Shown piece by piece: positions 1 through 5,322 of a DNA stretch of 9,897 bases. The notes under the pieces are model-generated. The model was not told where the DNA came from and searched no databases. It worked only from the letters and a program-made list of their open reading frames with translations. The position numbers were made by a program, and so were the translations under genes. Source of the stretch: Actinomycetes bacterium (GTDB taxonomy: Bacteria; Actinomycetota; Actinomycetes; Actinomycetales; Microbacteriaceae). Within the stretch, counting starts at the first letter, position 1. Every line of letters begins with the position of its first letter. The DNA lies in assembly GCA_023390155.1 (NCBI GenBank), contig JAEWDJ010000136.1:1-9897 (forward strand), in the 5' to 3' direction.

Positions 1-1
1 G

Positions 2-484
2 GCGGCCCTCGCGGTCGCCCGCGGCTGGACGCCGGACGAGGCGACGGCGAAGTCGGCCGTCGCGCGGCTCGCCGCGGAGCCGGAGACGCCGGTGCGCGTC
101 GTCGGCCGCATCCTGCCGGACGAGCAGCCGGAGGTGCCGCAGGACAAGAGCCACCCCACGCAGATGCGCACGGTCGGCGTCGGTGCGCTCTACAACCTGT
201 GGACCGGCGTGGACGGCATGGACGTCTACTCCGCGTACGTCGTGCAGCGCGGCGGCGTCGCCGGGCTCGACGCCATCTCCTCCCCGCCGCCCATCGCGCA
301 GACCGAGCTGAACTGGCTCAACATCTTCTACGCCGCCGAGTGGATCATCTTCGCCGGCTTCGCGATCTTCCTCTGGTACCGGCTCGTGAAGGACGCGAAG
401 CAACGGGAGGACGAGGAGCGCGAAGAGCACGAGCGGGAGCTCGCTGCGGCCGGGGCTGCGGGCGTCGCGGGCAAAGTAGAATAG
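2..484 (+). CDS. SURF1-family cytochrome c oxidase assembly protein, C-terminal part (5' end outside the window)
   Basis: The frame is open from the window edge and ends at TAG 482-484, so only about 160 C-terminal residues are present. They resemble the SURF1 family: a 'PVRVVGRILP' strand near the left end, a 'YNLW' segment, a 'VYSAYVVQRG' strand, and a C-terminal membrane helix ('LNIFYAAEWIIFAGFAIFLWYRLV'). A charged Lys/Glu/Arg tail follows. SURF1 proteins have two membrane helices flanking an extracytoplasmic domain and help insert heme into cytochrome oxidase subunit I; here only the second helix is visible. A GTG at 92 is in frame but is an internal valine, because upstream codons continue the conserved domain. 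The next gene starts 4 nt after the stop, so the two are probably cotranscribed. The family call rests on motif recognition of a partial sequence. Confidence 0.82.
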   Translation, partial: AALAVARGWTPDEATAKSAVARLAAEPETPVRVVGRILPDEQPEVPQDKSHPTQMRTVGVGALYNLWTGVDGMDVYSAYVVQRGGVAGLDAISSPPPIAQTELNWLNIFYAAEWIIFAGFAIFLWYRLVKDAKQREDEEREEHERELAAAGAAGVAGKVE

Positions 485-488
485 CCGC

Positions 489-938
489 ATGCCCCTCGCT
501 CCCAAGCTCGCAGATTTCCCGAAGATCCGCGGGGCCCTCCGGTTCTACCAGGTGTTCGCCTACATCACCGGCATCATGCTCCTGCTGCTCTGCGCGGAGA
601 TGATCGTGAAGTACGGCTTCGGCTACGAGCTGTTCGCGTTCAGCAACTACGGCTCGCTCACATTCGTGCCGGTGGAGACCGCGGTCGCGCCCACGGGCAT
701 CGACCTGAGCACCGGCATCCTCATCGCGCACGGCTGGCTGTACGTGGTGTACCTCATCTCCGACTTCCGCCTGTGGAGCCTGATGCGCTGGCCGTTCACG
801 AAGTTCGTCACGATCGCCCTCGGCGGCGTCGTGCCGTTCCTGTCCTTCTTCGTGGAGGCGCGCATCAGCAAGCAGGTCAAGACCTATCTGGCCGGCCGCG
901 AGGCCGAGGCCGCGAACCTCGTGGAGGCGACAAATTAG
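489..938 (+). CDS. DUF3817-family small integral membrane protein
   Basis: This is a 149-residue protein with about three membrane helices, at roughly residues 19-38, 74-92 and 102-124. The N-terminus is short and cytoplasmic ('FPKIRGALRFYQVFAYITGI') and the C-terminus is charged. This layout and the position next to guaA match DUF3817 proteins (also known as the TIGR03954 integral membrane protein family) of actinobacteria, whose biochemical role is unknown. The loop between helices 1 and 2, around residues 42-73, is fairly long for such a small protein. The ATG at 489 lies 4 nt past the SURF1-family stop, and no strong Shine-Dalgarno is seen, so reinitiation after the upstream gene is likely. 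The TAG stop at 936-938 overlaps the proposed guaA start. Cotranscription with both neighbours is inferred from spacing. Confidence 0.85.
   Translation: MPLAPKLADFPKIRGALRFYQVFAYITGIMLLLLCAEMIVKYGFGYELFAFSNYGSLTFVPVETAVAPTGIDLSTGILIAHGWLYVVYLISDFRLWSLMRWPFTKFVTIALGGVVPFLSFFVEARISKQVKTYLAGREAEAANLVEATN
923..927 (+). promoter_or_regulatory. Shine-Dalgarno GGAGG that decides the guaA start
   Basis: GGAGG at 923-927 lies inside the last codons of the DUF3817 gene and is followed by exactly 6 nt and then ATT at 934. That is optimal spacing for ribosome loading. There is no ATG, GTG or TTG at this spacing, so the site supports ATT as the initiation codon. Confidence 0.75.
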
Positions 939-2562
939 CACCGACGCAGCATTCACCGACCTTCTGGGCGGGGCGGACTCCGCCGACCCGGCGGGTCCCG
1001 TCCTCGTCGTCGACTTCGGCGCGCAGTACGCGCAGCTGATCGCGCGCCGCGTGCGCGAGGCGAACGTCTACTCCGAGATCGTGCCCCACACGGTCACGGC
1101 CGCGGAGATCGCCGCCAAGCGTCCCGCCGGCATCGTGCTCTCGGGTGGTCCGTCGAGCGTCTACGAGGAGGGGGCTCCCCGCCTCGACGAGGAGATCCTC
1201 GAGCTCGGCGTCCCGGTGCTCGGCATCTGCTACGGCTTCCAGGTGATGGCGAACGCCCTCGGCGGCGAGGTCGCGAAGACCGGCCGCCGCGAGTACGGCT
1301 CCACCGCCGTGCGCATCGTCGACGGCGCCTCCGGCCAGGAGAACGGCCTCCTCTCGGGCCAGCCCGACGAGCAGACCGCCTGGATGAGCCACGGCGACTC
1401 GGTGGCCCGCGCCCCCGAGGGATTCGAGGTGCTCGCGTCCACCGAGGACACCCCGGTCGCCGCCTTCGCCAACGAGGAGCGCAAGCTCTACGGCGTGCAG
1501 TGGCACCCGGAGGTGAAGCACTCCCAGTACGGCCAGGCCGTGCTCGAGAACTTCCTCCACCGCGCCGCGGGCATCCCCGCCGACTGGAACAGCGGCAATG
1601 TGATCGCCGACCAGGTGGCCGCGATCCGCGCCCAGGTCGGCACCGGCCGGGTGCTCTGCGCCCTGTCGGGCGGCGTCGACTCCGCCGTCGCGGCCGCCCT
1701 CGTGCACAAGGCCGTCGGCGACCAGCTGGTCTGCGTCTTCGTCGACCACGGCCTCCTCCGCAAGGACGAGGCCCGCCAGGTCGAGGAGGACTACGTCGCC
1801 TCCACCGGTGTCCGGCTCGTCACCGTGAACGCGCAGGAGCAGTTCCTGAACGCGCTCGCCGGCGTGAGCGACCCCGAGACCAAGCGCAAGATCATCGGCC
1901 GCGAGTTCATCCGCGTGTTCGAGCAGGCGCAGGCCGATCTGATCGCGGGGGCCGCGAGCGAGGGCGACCCCATCCGCTTCCTCGTGCAGGGCACGCTCTA
2001 CCCGGACGTGGTCGAGTCGGGCGGCGGCTCGGGCACCGCGAACATCAAGAGCCACCACAACGTGGGCGGCCTCCCCGAGGACCTGCAGTTCGAGCTCGTG
2101 GAGCCGCTGCGCACCCTCTTCAAGGACGAGGTGCGCGCGATCGGCCGCGAGCTCGGCCTGCCTGAGGTCATCGTCGGACGTCAGCCGTTCCCCGGCCCGG
2201 GCCTCGGCATCCGGATCGTCGGCGAGGTCACCCAGGAGCGGCTCGACCTGCTCCGCGAGGCCGACGCCATCGTGCGCGCCGAGCTCACCGCCGCCGGTCT
2301 CGACGCCGAGATCTGGCAGTGCCCGGTGGTGCTGCTGGCAGACGTTCGCTCGGTCGGCGTGCAGGGCGACGGTCGCACCTACGGTCACCCGATCGTGCTG
2401 CGCCCGGTCTCCAGCGAGGACGCCATGACGGCCGACTGGACCCGCCTGCCCTACGACCTGCTGTCGAAGATCTCGAACCGCATCACCAACGAGGTGGACG
2501 GCGTCAACCGCGTCGTTCTCGACGTCACGTCGAAGCCGCCGGGGACCATCGAGTGGGAGTGA
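934..2562 (+). CDS. guaA: GMP synthase (glutamine-hydrolysing), with a proposed ATT start codon
   Basis: GuaA converts XMP to GMP using ATP and glutamine, the last step of guanine nucleotide synthesis. From ATT 934 the protein has 542 residues, close to the roughly 525 of E. coli GuaA. The N-terminal class I amidotransferase begins 'VLVVDFGAQYAQLIARR' and has the nucleophile Cys99 in 'GICYGFQ' and His191/Glu193 in 'WHPE'. The ATP pyrophosphatase domain has the PP-loop 'SGGVDS' at 245-250. The C-terminal dimerisation/XMP domain has 'RQPFPGPGL' at 416-424 and the canonical end 'GTIEWE'. Start choice: the frame is open upstream to a TGA at 781 but holds no ATG, GTG or TTG before GTG 1051, which would remove the first amidotransferase strand. 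ATT 934 gives an 'MSTD' N-terminus, follows GGAGG by 6 nt, and overlaps the DUF3817 stop by 5 nt, implying translational coupling. CTG 964 is a weaker alternative. Identity is essentially certain; the start is an inference. Confidence 0.96.
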   Translation: MSTDAAFTDLLGGADSADPAGPVLVVDFGAQYAQLIARRVREANVYSEIVPHTVTAAEIAAKRPAGIVLSGGPSSVYEEGAPRLDEEILELGVPVLGICYGFQVMANALGGEVAKTGRREYGSTAVRIVDGASGQENGLLSGQPDEQTAWMSHGDSVARAPEGFEVLASTEDTPVAAFANEERKLYGVQWHPEVKHSQYGQAVLENFLHRAAGIPADWNSGNVIADQVAAIRAQVGTGRVLCALSGGVDSAVAAALVHKAVGDQLVCVFVDHGLLRKDEARQVEEDYVASTGVRLVTVNAQEQFLNALAGVSDPETKRKIIGREFIRVFEQAQADLIAGAASEGDPIRFLVQGTLYPDVVESGGGSGTANIKSHHNVGGLPEDLQFELVEPLRTLFKDEVRAIGRELGLPEVIVGRQPFPGPGLGIRIVGEVTQERLDLLREADAIVRAELTAAGLDAEIWQCPVVLLADVRSVGVQGDGRTYGHPIVLRPVSSEDAMTADWTRLPYDLLSKISNRITNEVDGVNRVVLDVTSKPPGTIEWE

Positions 2563-2574
2563 TCCCGTAACGGG

Positions 2575-2613
2575 AAAGCCCCGGGATGCTGGTGAAGCAT
2601 CCCGGGGCTTTTT
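2575..2613 (+). terminator. Strong intrinsic terminator of guaA
   Basis: A perfect 16-bp stem (2575-2590 paired with 2596-2611) with the 5-nt loop GGTGA ends in a run of five T (2609-2613), starting 12 nt after the guaA stop. This is a textbook Rho-independent terminator and is unusually perfect for a high-GC actinomycete. The left arm begins with only three A, so termination of minus-strand transcripts would be weaker. Confidence 0.93.
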
Positions 2614-2617
2614 CGTT

Positions 2618-2673
2618 GTGAGGCTGTGTGGCTGTGTGGCCGTGAGGCCGTGAGGCCGTGAGGCTGTGTGACC
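2618..2673 (+). repeat. Degenerate 8-bp tandem repeat, seven units (GTGWGGCY)
   Basis: Seven consecutive 8-bp units run without gaps from 2618 to 2673: GTGAGGCT, GTGTGGCT, GTGTGGCC, GTGAGGCC, GTGAGGCC, GTGAGGCT, GTGTGACC. A more diverged unit follows at 2674-2681. Variation is almost confined to unit positions 4 and 8. The array starts 4 nt after the guaA terminator T-run and lies between the 3' ends of two convergent genes, in no recognised gene. Slippage at replication is the simplest origin; no function is evident. Confidence 0.88.
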
Positions 2674-2681
2674 GTGGGCCT

Positions 2682-2716
2682 GGCGCCGCGTGGCTATGTG
2701 CCGGCACCGCGGCGCC
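2682..2716 (-). terminator. GC-rich hairpin after the Bax1-I gene, possible terminator without a U-tract
   Basis: The arms 2682-2690 (GGCGCCGCG) and 2708-2716 (CGCGGCGCC) are perfect inverted repeats with a 17-nt loop. Allowing one bulged C extends the stem inward by further pairs. On the minus strand the hairpin begins 5 nt after the TGA of the Bax1-I gene. No T-run follows, so it would have to act as a U-less terminator or as a 3'-end stabiliser. Position and stem are seen directly; function is inferred. Confidence 0.45.
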
Positions 2717-2721
2717 GTTCG

Positions 2722-3519
2722 TCAGTCGCGCGAGATGGCGAGGAGGCGCAGGATCTCGAGGTACAGCCAGATGACGGTGACCATGATGCCGAAGGCGCCG
2801 GACCAGCCGTAGACCCGCGGGGCGCGGTTCTTCACGCCGCGCTGCACGAAGTCGAAGTCGAGCACGAGCGAGTAGGCGCCCATGATGACGACGAGCACGC
2901 CGATGAAGACGCCGAGCGGGATGCCGAAGATCTTGACGTCGCTGCTCAGGCCGAACGCGCTGCTCGTCACACCGGTCCAGACGAGGATGACGTTGACGAT
3001 CGAGTAGGCCAGGTAGCCGAACATCGCGATGAGGAAGATCTTGGTCGCCTTCTTGGAGGCGCGGATCTTGCCCGAGGCGAAGAGGGCGAGCGTCACGCCG
3101 ACGACGGCGAGCGTGCCGATGACGGCCTGGATGACGATGCCGGGCCACTGCGCCTCGAACACCATCGAGATGGCGCCGACGAAGATGCCCTGCACGCCCG
3201 AGTAGGCGAGGACGAGGGCCGGGCTCGGCTTCTTCTTGAAGATGTTGACGAGCGCGAGCACGAAGCCGATGATGCCGGCGGGCAGCGCGAGCACGGGGAC
3301 GATCCAGCCCACGACCGCGCCGGCGACGAGCAGCGCGAAGCAGATCGCCGTCTTGTTGATGGTGTCCTCGACCGTCATGCGGTCGGTCTGGGTCGCCGTC
3401 GCGGACGGCGCCTCGTACATCTGCTCGAGGTTCTCGGCGCTCAGGGTCGCGGCCGACTGGGCCTGGCCGTTGTCCTTGAACGCCGGGTTCGTCGAGAACG
3501 CCGGGTTGGTGAGTGCCAT
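2722..3519 (-). CDS. Bax inhibitor-1/YccA-family (Bax1-I) integral membrane protein
   Basis: This 265-residue protein has a hydrophilic N-terminus of about 55 residues followed by about seven membrane helices (roughly 58-76, 78-93, 103-120, 125-147, 160-177, 193-217 and 237-258). It resembles the actinobacterial Bax1-I/YccA group. Features seen are the N-terminal 'NPAF' motif, which occurs twice (residues 5-8 and 11-14), the 'LDFDFVQRGV' segment after helix 6, and an aromatic-rich last helix ending 'EILRLLAISRD'. Relatives such as BsYetJ act as pH-sensitive calcium leak channels in the membrane, with paired aspartates as the gate; whether this branch does the same is not known to me. The ATG at 3519 is preceded by GAGG with 6-nt spacing, a clear start. 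It lies 53 nt downstream of another minus-strand membrane gene and may be cotranscribed with it or use its own promoter. Confidence 0.9.
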   Translation of the reverse strand: MALTNPAFSTNPAFKDNGQAQSAATLSAENLEQMYEAPSATATQTDRMTVEDTINKTAICFALLVAGAVVGWIVPVLALPAGIIGFVLALVNIFKKKPSPALVLAYSGVQGIFVGAISMVFEAQWPGIVIQAVIGTLAVVGVTLALFASGKIRASKKATKIFLIAMFGYLAYSIVNVILVWTGVTSSAFGLSSDVKIFGIPLGVFIGVLVVIMGAYSLVLDFDFVQRGVKNRAPRVYGWSGAFGIMVTVIWLYLEILRLLAISRD

Positions 3520-3525
3520 GGGTTT

Positions 3526-3529
3526 CCTC
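3526..3529 (-). promoter_or_regulatory. Shine-Dalgarno GAGG of the Bax1-I gene
   Basis: On the minus strand GAGG is followed by AAACCC and then ATG at 3519. The 6-nt spacing confirms the start, and the site contrasts with the apparently leaderless genes nearby. Confidence 0.75.
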
Positions 3530-3569
3530 GCTTGATCGGGGACGCCGGCGCGCGGTGCGCCGTGAGTCC

Positions 3570-3575
3570 AATCTA
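3570..3575 (-). promoter_or_regulatory. Possible -10 element (TAGATT) for the Bax1-I gene
   Basis: TAGATT on the minus strand fits the actinobacterial TANNNT -10 pattern and overlaps the TAG stop of the upstream gene. It lies in a locally AT-richer patch (about 3570-3605), and a start roughly 7 nt downstream would leave a leader of about 44 nt containing the Shine-Dalgarno. No convincing -35 is seen. The gene could instead be read only from the upstream promoter. Confidence 0.4.
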
Positions 3576-4121
3576 GTCGGTGGAGTTTCTGAGAGTTCTG
3601 ACAGATTGCCATGAATCCCATCCCGCGGCGATGGCGCGCGCCAGCCAGGCCGCCGCCACGACGGCGAGGGTGCTGACGAGGACGGTGATCCAGCCCTGTT
3701 CGTAGGTGGTGACGAAGCGCGGGATCACGAGGCTCGTCGCGATCGGCAGCACCAGCACGGCGTAGCTGACGAGCGGGCGCAGGCGCACGAGAAGCCAGGC
3801 CGTCAGCGTGACGGCGTAGCACCAGGCGAAGCCGGACCCGCCGAGCATCAGCCAGGTGAACCCAAGGACGGGCACCGCCACGGCCACCCGGCGCCCGATC
3901 GTCGACGGGATGACCGCCCAGGCCGCCGGCTGCAGCAGCGAGCCGATCAGGAGGAACGGGAGGCTGTACGCCGTCGTGATGAGGATGAAGCCGCTGCCGA
4001 GGACGAGCATGGCCAGCCCCGTGACCAGGCGGGGCCGGTAGGAGCCCCAGCGCAGGGGGAGCAGGGAGGCGGGCTCGCGCCAGGTCCCGGGTCGGTGAGC
4101 GCTCTCGGCGGGTGCGGGCAC
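3573..4121 (-). CDS. Unrecognised multi-pass membrane protein (hypothetical)
   Basis: This is a 182-residue protein I cannot assign to a named family. A basic, proline-rich N-terminus of about 30 residues ('ASLLPLRWGSYRPRL') precedes about six hydrophobic segments, near residues 33-51, 53-71, 79-94, 97-112, 116-135 and 142-165. It ends in a short polar tail. No catalytic motif is visible. Small actinobacterial inner-membrane proteins of this look are common and usually unannotated. The GTG start at 4121 fits a leaderless transcript, with CAGAAT, then 6 nt, then GTG, and there is no Shine-Dalgarno. It is divergent from the phosphodiesterase gene across 64 bp and upstream of the Bax1-I gene on the same strand. 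Codon usage matches its neighbours, so it is probably a real native gene. Its function is unknown. Confidence 0.72.
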   Translation of the reverse strand: MPAPAESAHRPGTWREPASLLPLRWGSYRPRLVTGLAMLVLGSGFILITTAYSLPFLLIGSLLQPAAWAVIPSTIGRRVAVAVPVLGFTWLMLGGSGFAWCYAVTLTAWLLVRLRPLVSYAVLVLPIATSLVIPRFVTTYEQGWITVLVSTLAVVAAAWLARAIAAGWDSWQSVRTLRNSTD

Positions 4122-4127
4122 CCGATG

Positions 4128-4133
4128 ATTCTG
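4128..4133 (-). promoter_or_regulatory. -10 element of a probable leaderless promoter for the 3573-4121 gene
   Basis: CAGAAT on the minus strand is followed by exactly 6 nt and then the GTG start, so transcription would begin at the start codon itself. CTGACG at 4153-4158 on the same strand resembles a -35 element but at a long 19-nt spacing. The match to the layout at 4174 and 9755 strengthens the call. Confidence 0.5.
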
Positions 4134-4139
4134 CCACCC

Positions 4140-4152
4140 GCGGAGGCTCCGC
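4140..4152. promoter_or_regulatory. 13-bp palindrome in a divergent promoter region, operator candidate
   Basis: GCGGAG-G-CTCCGC is a perfect 6+1+6 inverted repeat midway in the 64-bp gap between two divergent genes. It overlaps or touches the region where both -35 elements would lie, so a bound regulator could affect both genes. It is short and GC-rich, so chance occurrence is possible. Confidence 0.3.
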
Positions 4153-4173
4153 CGTCAGCCCCCGACCGCGGGC

Positions 4174-4179
4174 TAGGAT
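4174..4179 (+). promoter_or_regulatory. -10 element of a probable leaderless promoter for the phosphodiesterase gene
   Basis: TAGGAT matches the actinobacterial TANNNT consensus and is followed by exactly 6 nt and then the ATG at 4186. With -10 covering -12 to -7, the A of ATG is +1. There is no Shine-Dalgarno upstream, as expected for a leaderless mRNA. No clear -35 is present. Confidence 0.65.
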
Positions 4180-4185
4180 CGCCCC

Positions 4186-5256
4186 ATGCGAGCCCGACCC
4201 GCCCCACTCGTGATCGGACACCGTGGCGCGCCCGGCTATCGCCCCGAGCACACGCGGGCGGCCTACGAGCTGGCGTTCGCGCTCGGCGCCGACGCCGTGG
4301 AGCCCGACTTGGTGGCCACGAAGGACGGCGTCCTCGTCCTCCGCCACGAGAACGAGATCTCGGGGACGACCGACGTCGCCGACCACCCCGAGTTCGCCTC
4401 GCGGCGGACCACGCGCGAGGTCGACGGCCAGACGCTGACCGGGTGGTTCACGGAGGACTTCACCTGGGCCGAGCTCGCGACCCTGCACGCGAGGGAGCGG
4501 CTCCCGTTGCTGCGGCAGGCGAGCGCCACCTTCGACGACCGCTACCCGATCCTGCGCTTCCGCGACCTGCTCGACCTCGTGGACCGCGCCTCCGACGACG
4601 CCGGCCGCGCGCTCGGCATCGTGGCCGAGCTCAAGCACGCCACCCATTTCGAGGCCGCCGGCCTGCCGCTCGACGAGCTGCTCACCCGCGACCTCGCCGA
4701 CGCGGGATGGTCGGACCACCCCGGCCTCGTCGTCGAGAGCTTCGAACCGACCGTGCTGCGCCGCCTGCACGACCGTGGGTTCAGCGGCAAGCGCGTCTAC
4801 CTCCTCGAGGACACCGGCGCACCGGCCGACCGTGTGGCCTCCCACGGGTCCGCCGCTGCGGGCTACGACACGGATCTCACCCTCCGCGGCCTCTACGCCC
4901 TCGGCTCGGCCGCACCCTCCGATTCGGCGCGCGTCGACGGCATCAGCGTCGAGACGTCCCTGGTGCTCTCGTCGGGGTCGGTCTCCGTCTCCCTGTTCGA
5001 GGAGGACGACGGCAGCATCGACATCGGCGCGGTGACCTCGGACCTGGTCGACCTCGCCCACTCGGCAGGACTCTCCGTCTACACGTGGACGCTCCGCCCC
5101 GAGAACGCGATGCTCCCGCCCGGGTTCCGCCGCGAGGTGCGCGACGACGAGTGGGGTGACTGGCGGCGGCTGTACGCGATCCTCCTGCACTCGGGAGTGG
5201 ACGGCGTGTTCGCCGACCACCCGGACCTGGCGGTCGCCGTGCGCGACGGACGCTGA
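4186..5256 (+). CDS. Glycerophosphodiester phosphodiesterase (GDPD family)
   Basis: The enzyme hydrolyses glycerophosphodiesters from deacylated phospholipids to sn-glycerol 3-phosphate plus an alcohol. The 356-residue protein opens with the family signature 'GHRGAPGYRPEHT' (His12, Arg13). It continues with 'EPDLVATKDGVLVLRHENE', giving the metal ligands Glu39 and Asp41 and the second catalytic His54, and with 'AELKH' (Glu148, Lys150). 'YTWTLRPEN' and 'GVDGVFADHPD' close the TIM barrel. The His-Glu-Asp-His set is complete, so it should be active. There is no signal peptide, so it probably acts in the cytoplasm, unlike periplasmic E. coli GlpQ. The long variant with an insertion after His54 ('ISGTTDVADHPEFASRRTT') is typical of the GlpQ-like branch. 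The start follows a leaderless-type promoter. pcrA begins 66 bp downstream on the same strand but has its own -10. Confidence 0.94.
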   Translation: MRARPAPLVIGHRGAPGYRPEHTRAAYELAFALGADAVEPDLVATKDGVLVLRHENEISGTTDVADHPEFASRRTTREVDGQTLTGWFTEDFTWAELATLHARERLPLLRQASATFDDRYPILRFRDLLDLVDRASDDAGRALGIVAELKHATHFEAAGLPLDELLTRDLADAGWSDHPGLVVESFEPTVLRRLHDRGFSGKRVYLLEDTGAPADRVASHGSAAAGYDTDLTLRGLYALGSAAPSDSARVDGISVETSLVLSSGSVSVSLFEEDDGSIDIGAVTSDLVDLAHSAGLSVYTWTLRPENAMLPPGFRREVRDDEWGDWRRLYAILLHSGVDGVFADHPDLAVAVRDGR

Positions 5257-5279
5257 CCTCCGCCTCCGGCGATCCCGCT

Positions 5280-5300
5280 CCCACCTCCGTTGACGGTGGG
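5280..5300 (+). other. Hairpin just upstream of the pcrA -10 (terminator or operator candidate)
   Basis: CCCACC (5280-5285) and GGTGGG (5295-5300) form a 6-bp GC-rich inverted repeat around a 9-nt loop in the 66-bp gap after the phosphodiesterase gene. It has no T-run. Within it TTGACG (5290-5295) looks like a -35 but sits only 11 nt from the -10, too close for a standard promoter. It could attenuate readthrough into pcrA or bind a regulator. Confidence 0.3.
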
Positions 5301-5306
5301 GGCCGC

Positions 5307-5312
5307 TAAAAT
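5307..5312 (+). promoter_or_regulatory. -10 element (TAAAAT) of pcrA
   Basis: TAAAAT is a strong TANNNT match and stands out in this GC-rich DNA. Initiation about 7 nt downstream, near A5319, would give a leader of about 4 nt before ATG 5323. GGAG at 5317-5320 is only 2 nt from the ATG and would lie at the transcript end, so it is unlikely to act as a ribosome site. No LexA-type box (TCGAA-N4-TTCGA) is seen here. Confidence 0.55.
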
Positions 5313-5322
5313 CGTTGGAGAC

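Noticed and set aside
1051..1053. GTG 1051 as guaA start
   Set aside because: It would delete the conserved first strand and 'DFGAQYAQLIARR' segment of the amidotransferase domain.
877..2388. Long open minus-strand frame of about 503 codons opposite guaA
   Set aside because: It mirrors the guaA codons, is rich in Ala, Gly, Leu and Asp-His runs without motifs, and has no promoter or ribosome site.
5290..5295. TTGACG as the -35 element of pcrA
   Set aside because: The spacer to TAAAAT is only 11 nt, far below the usual 16-19.
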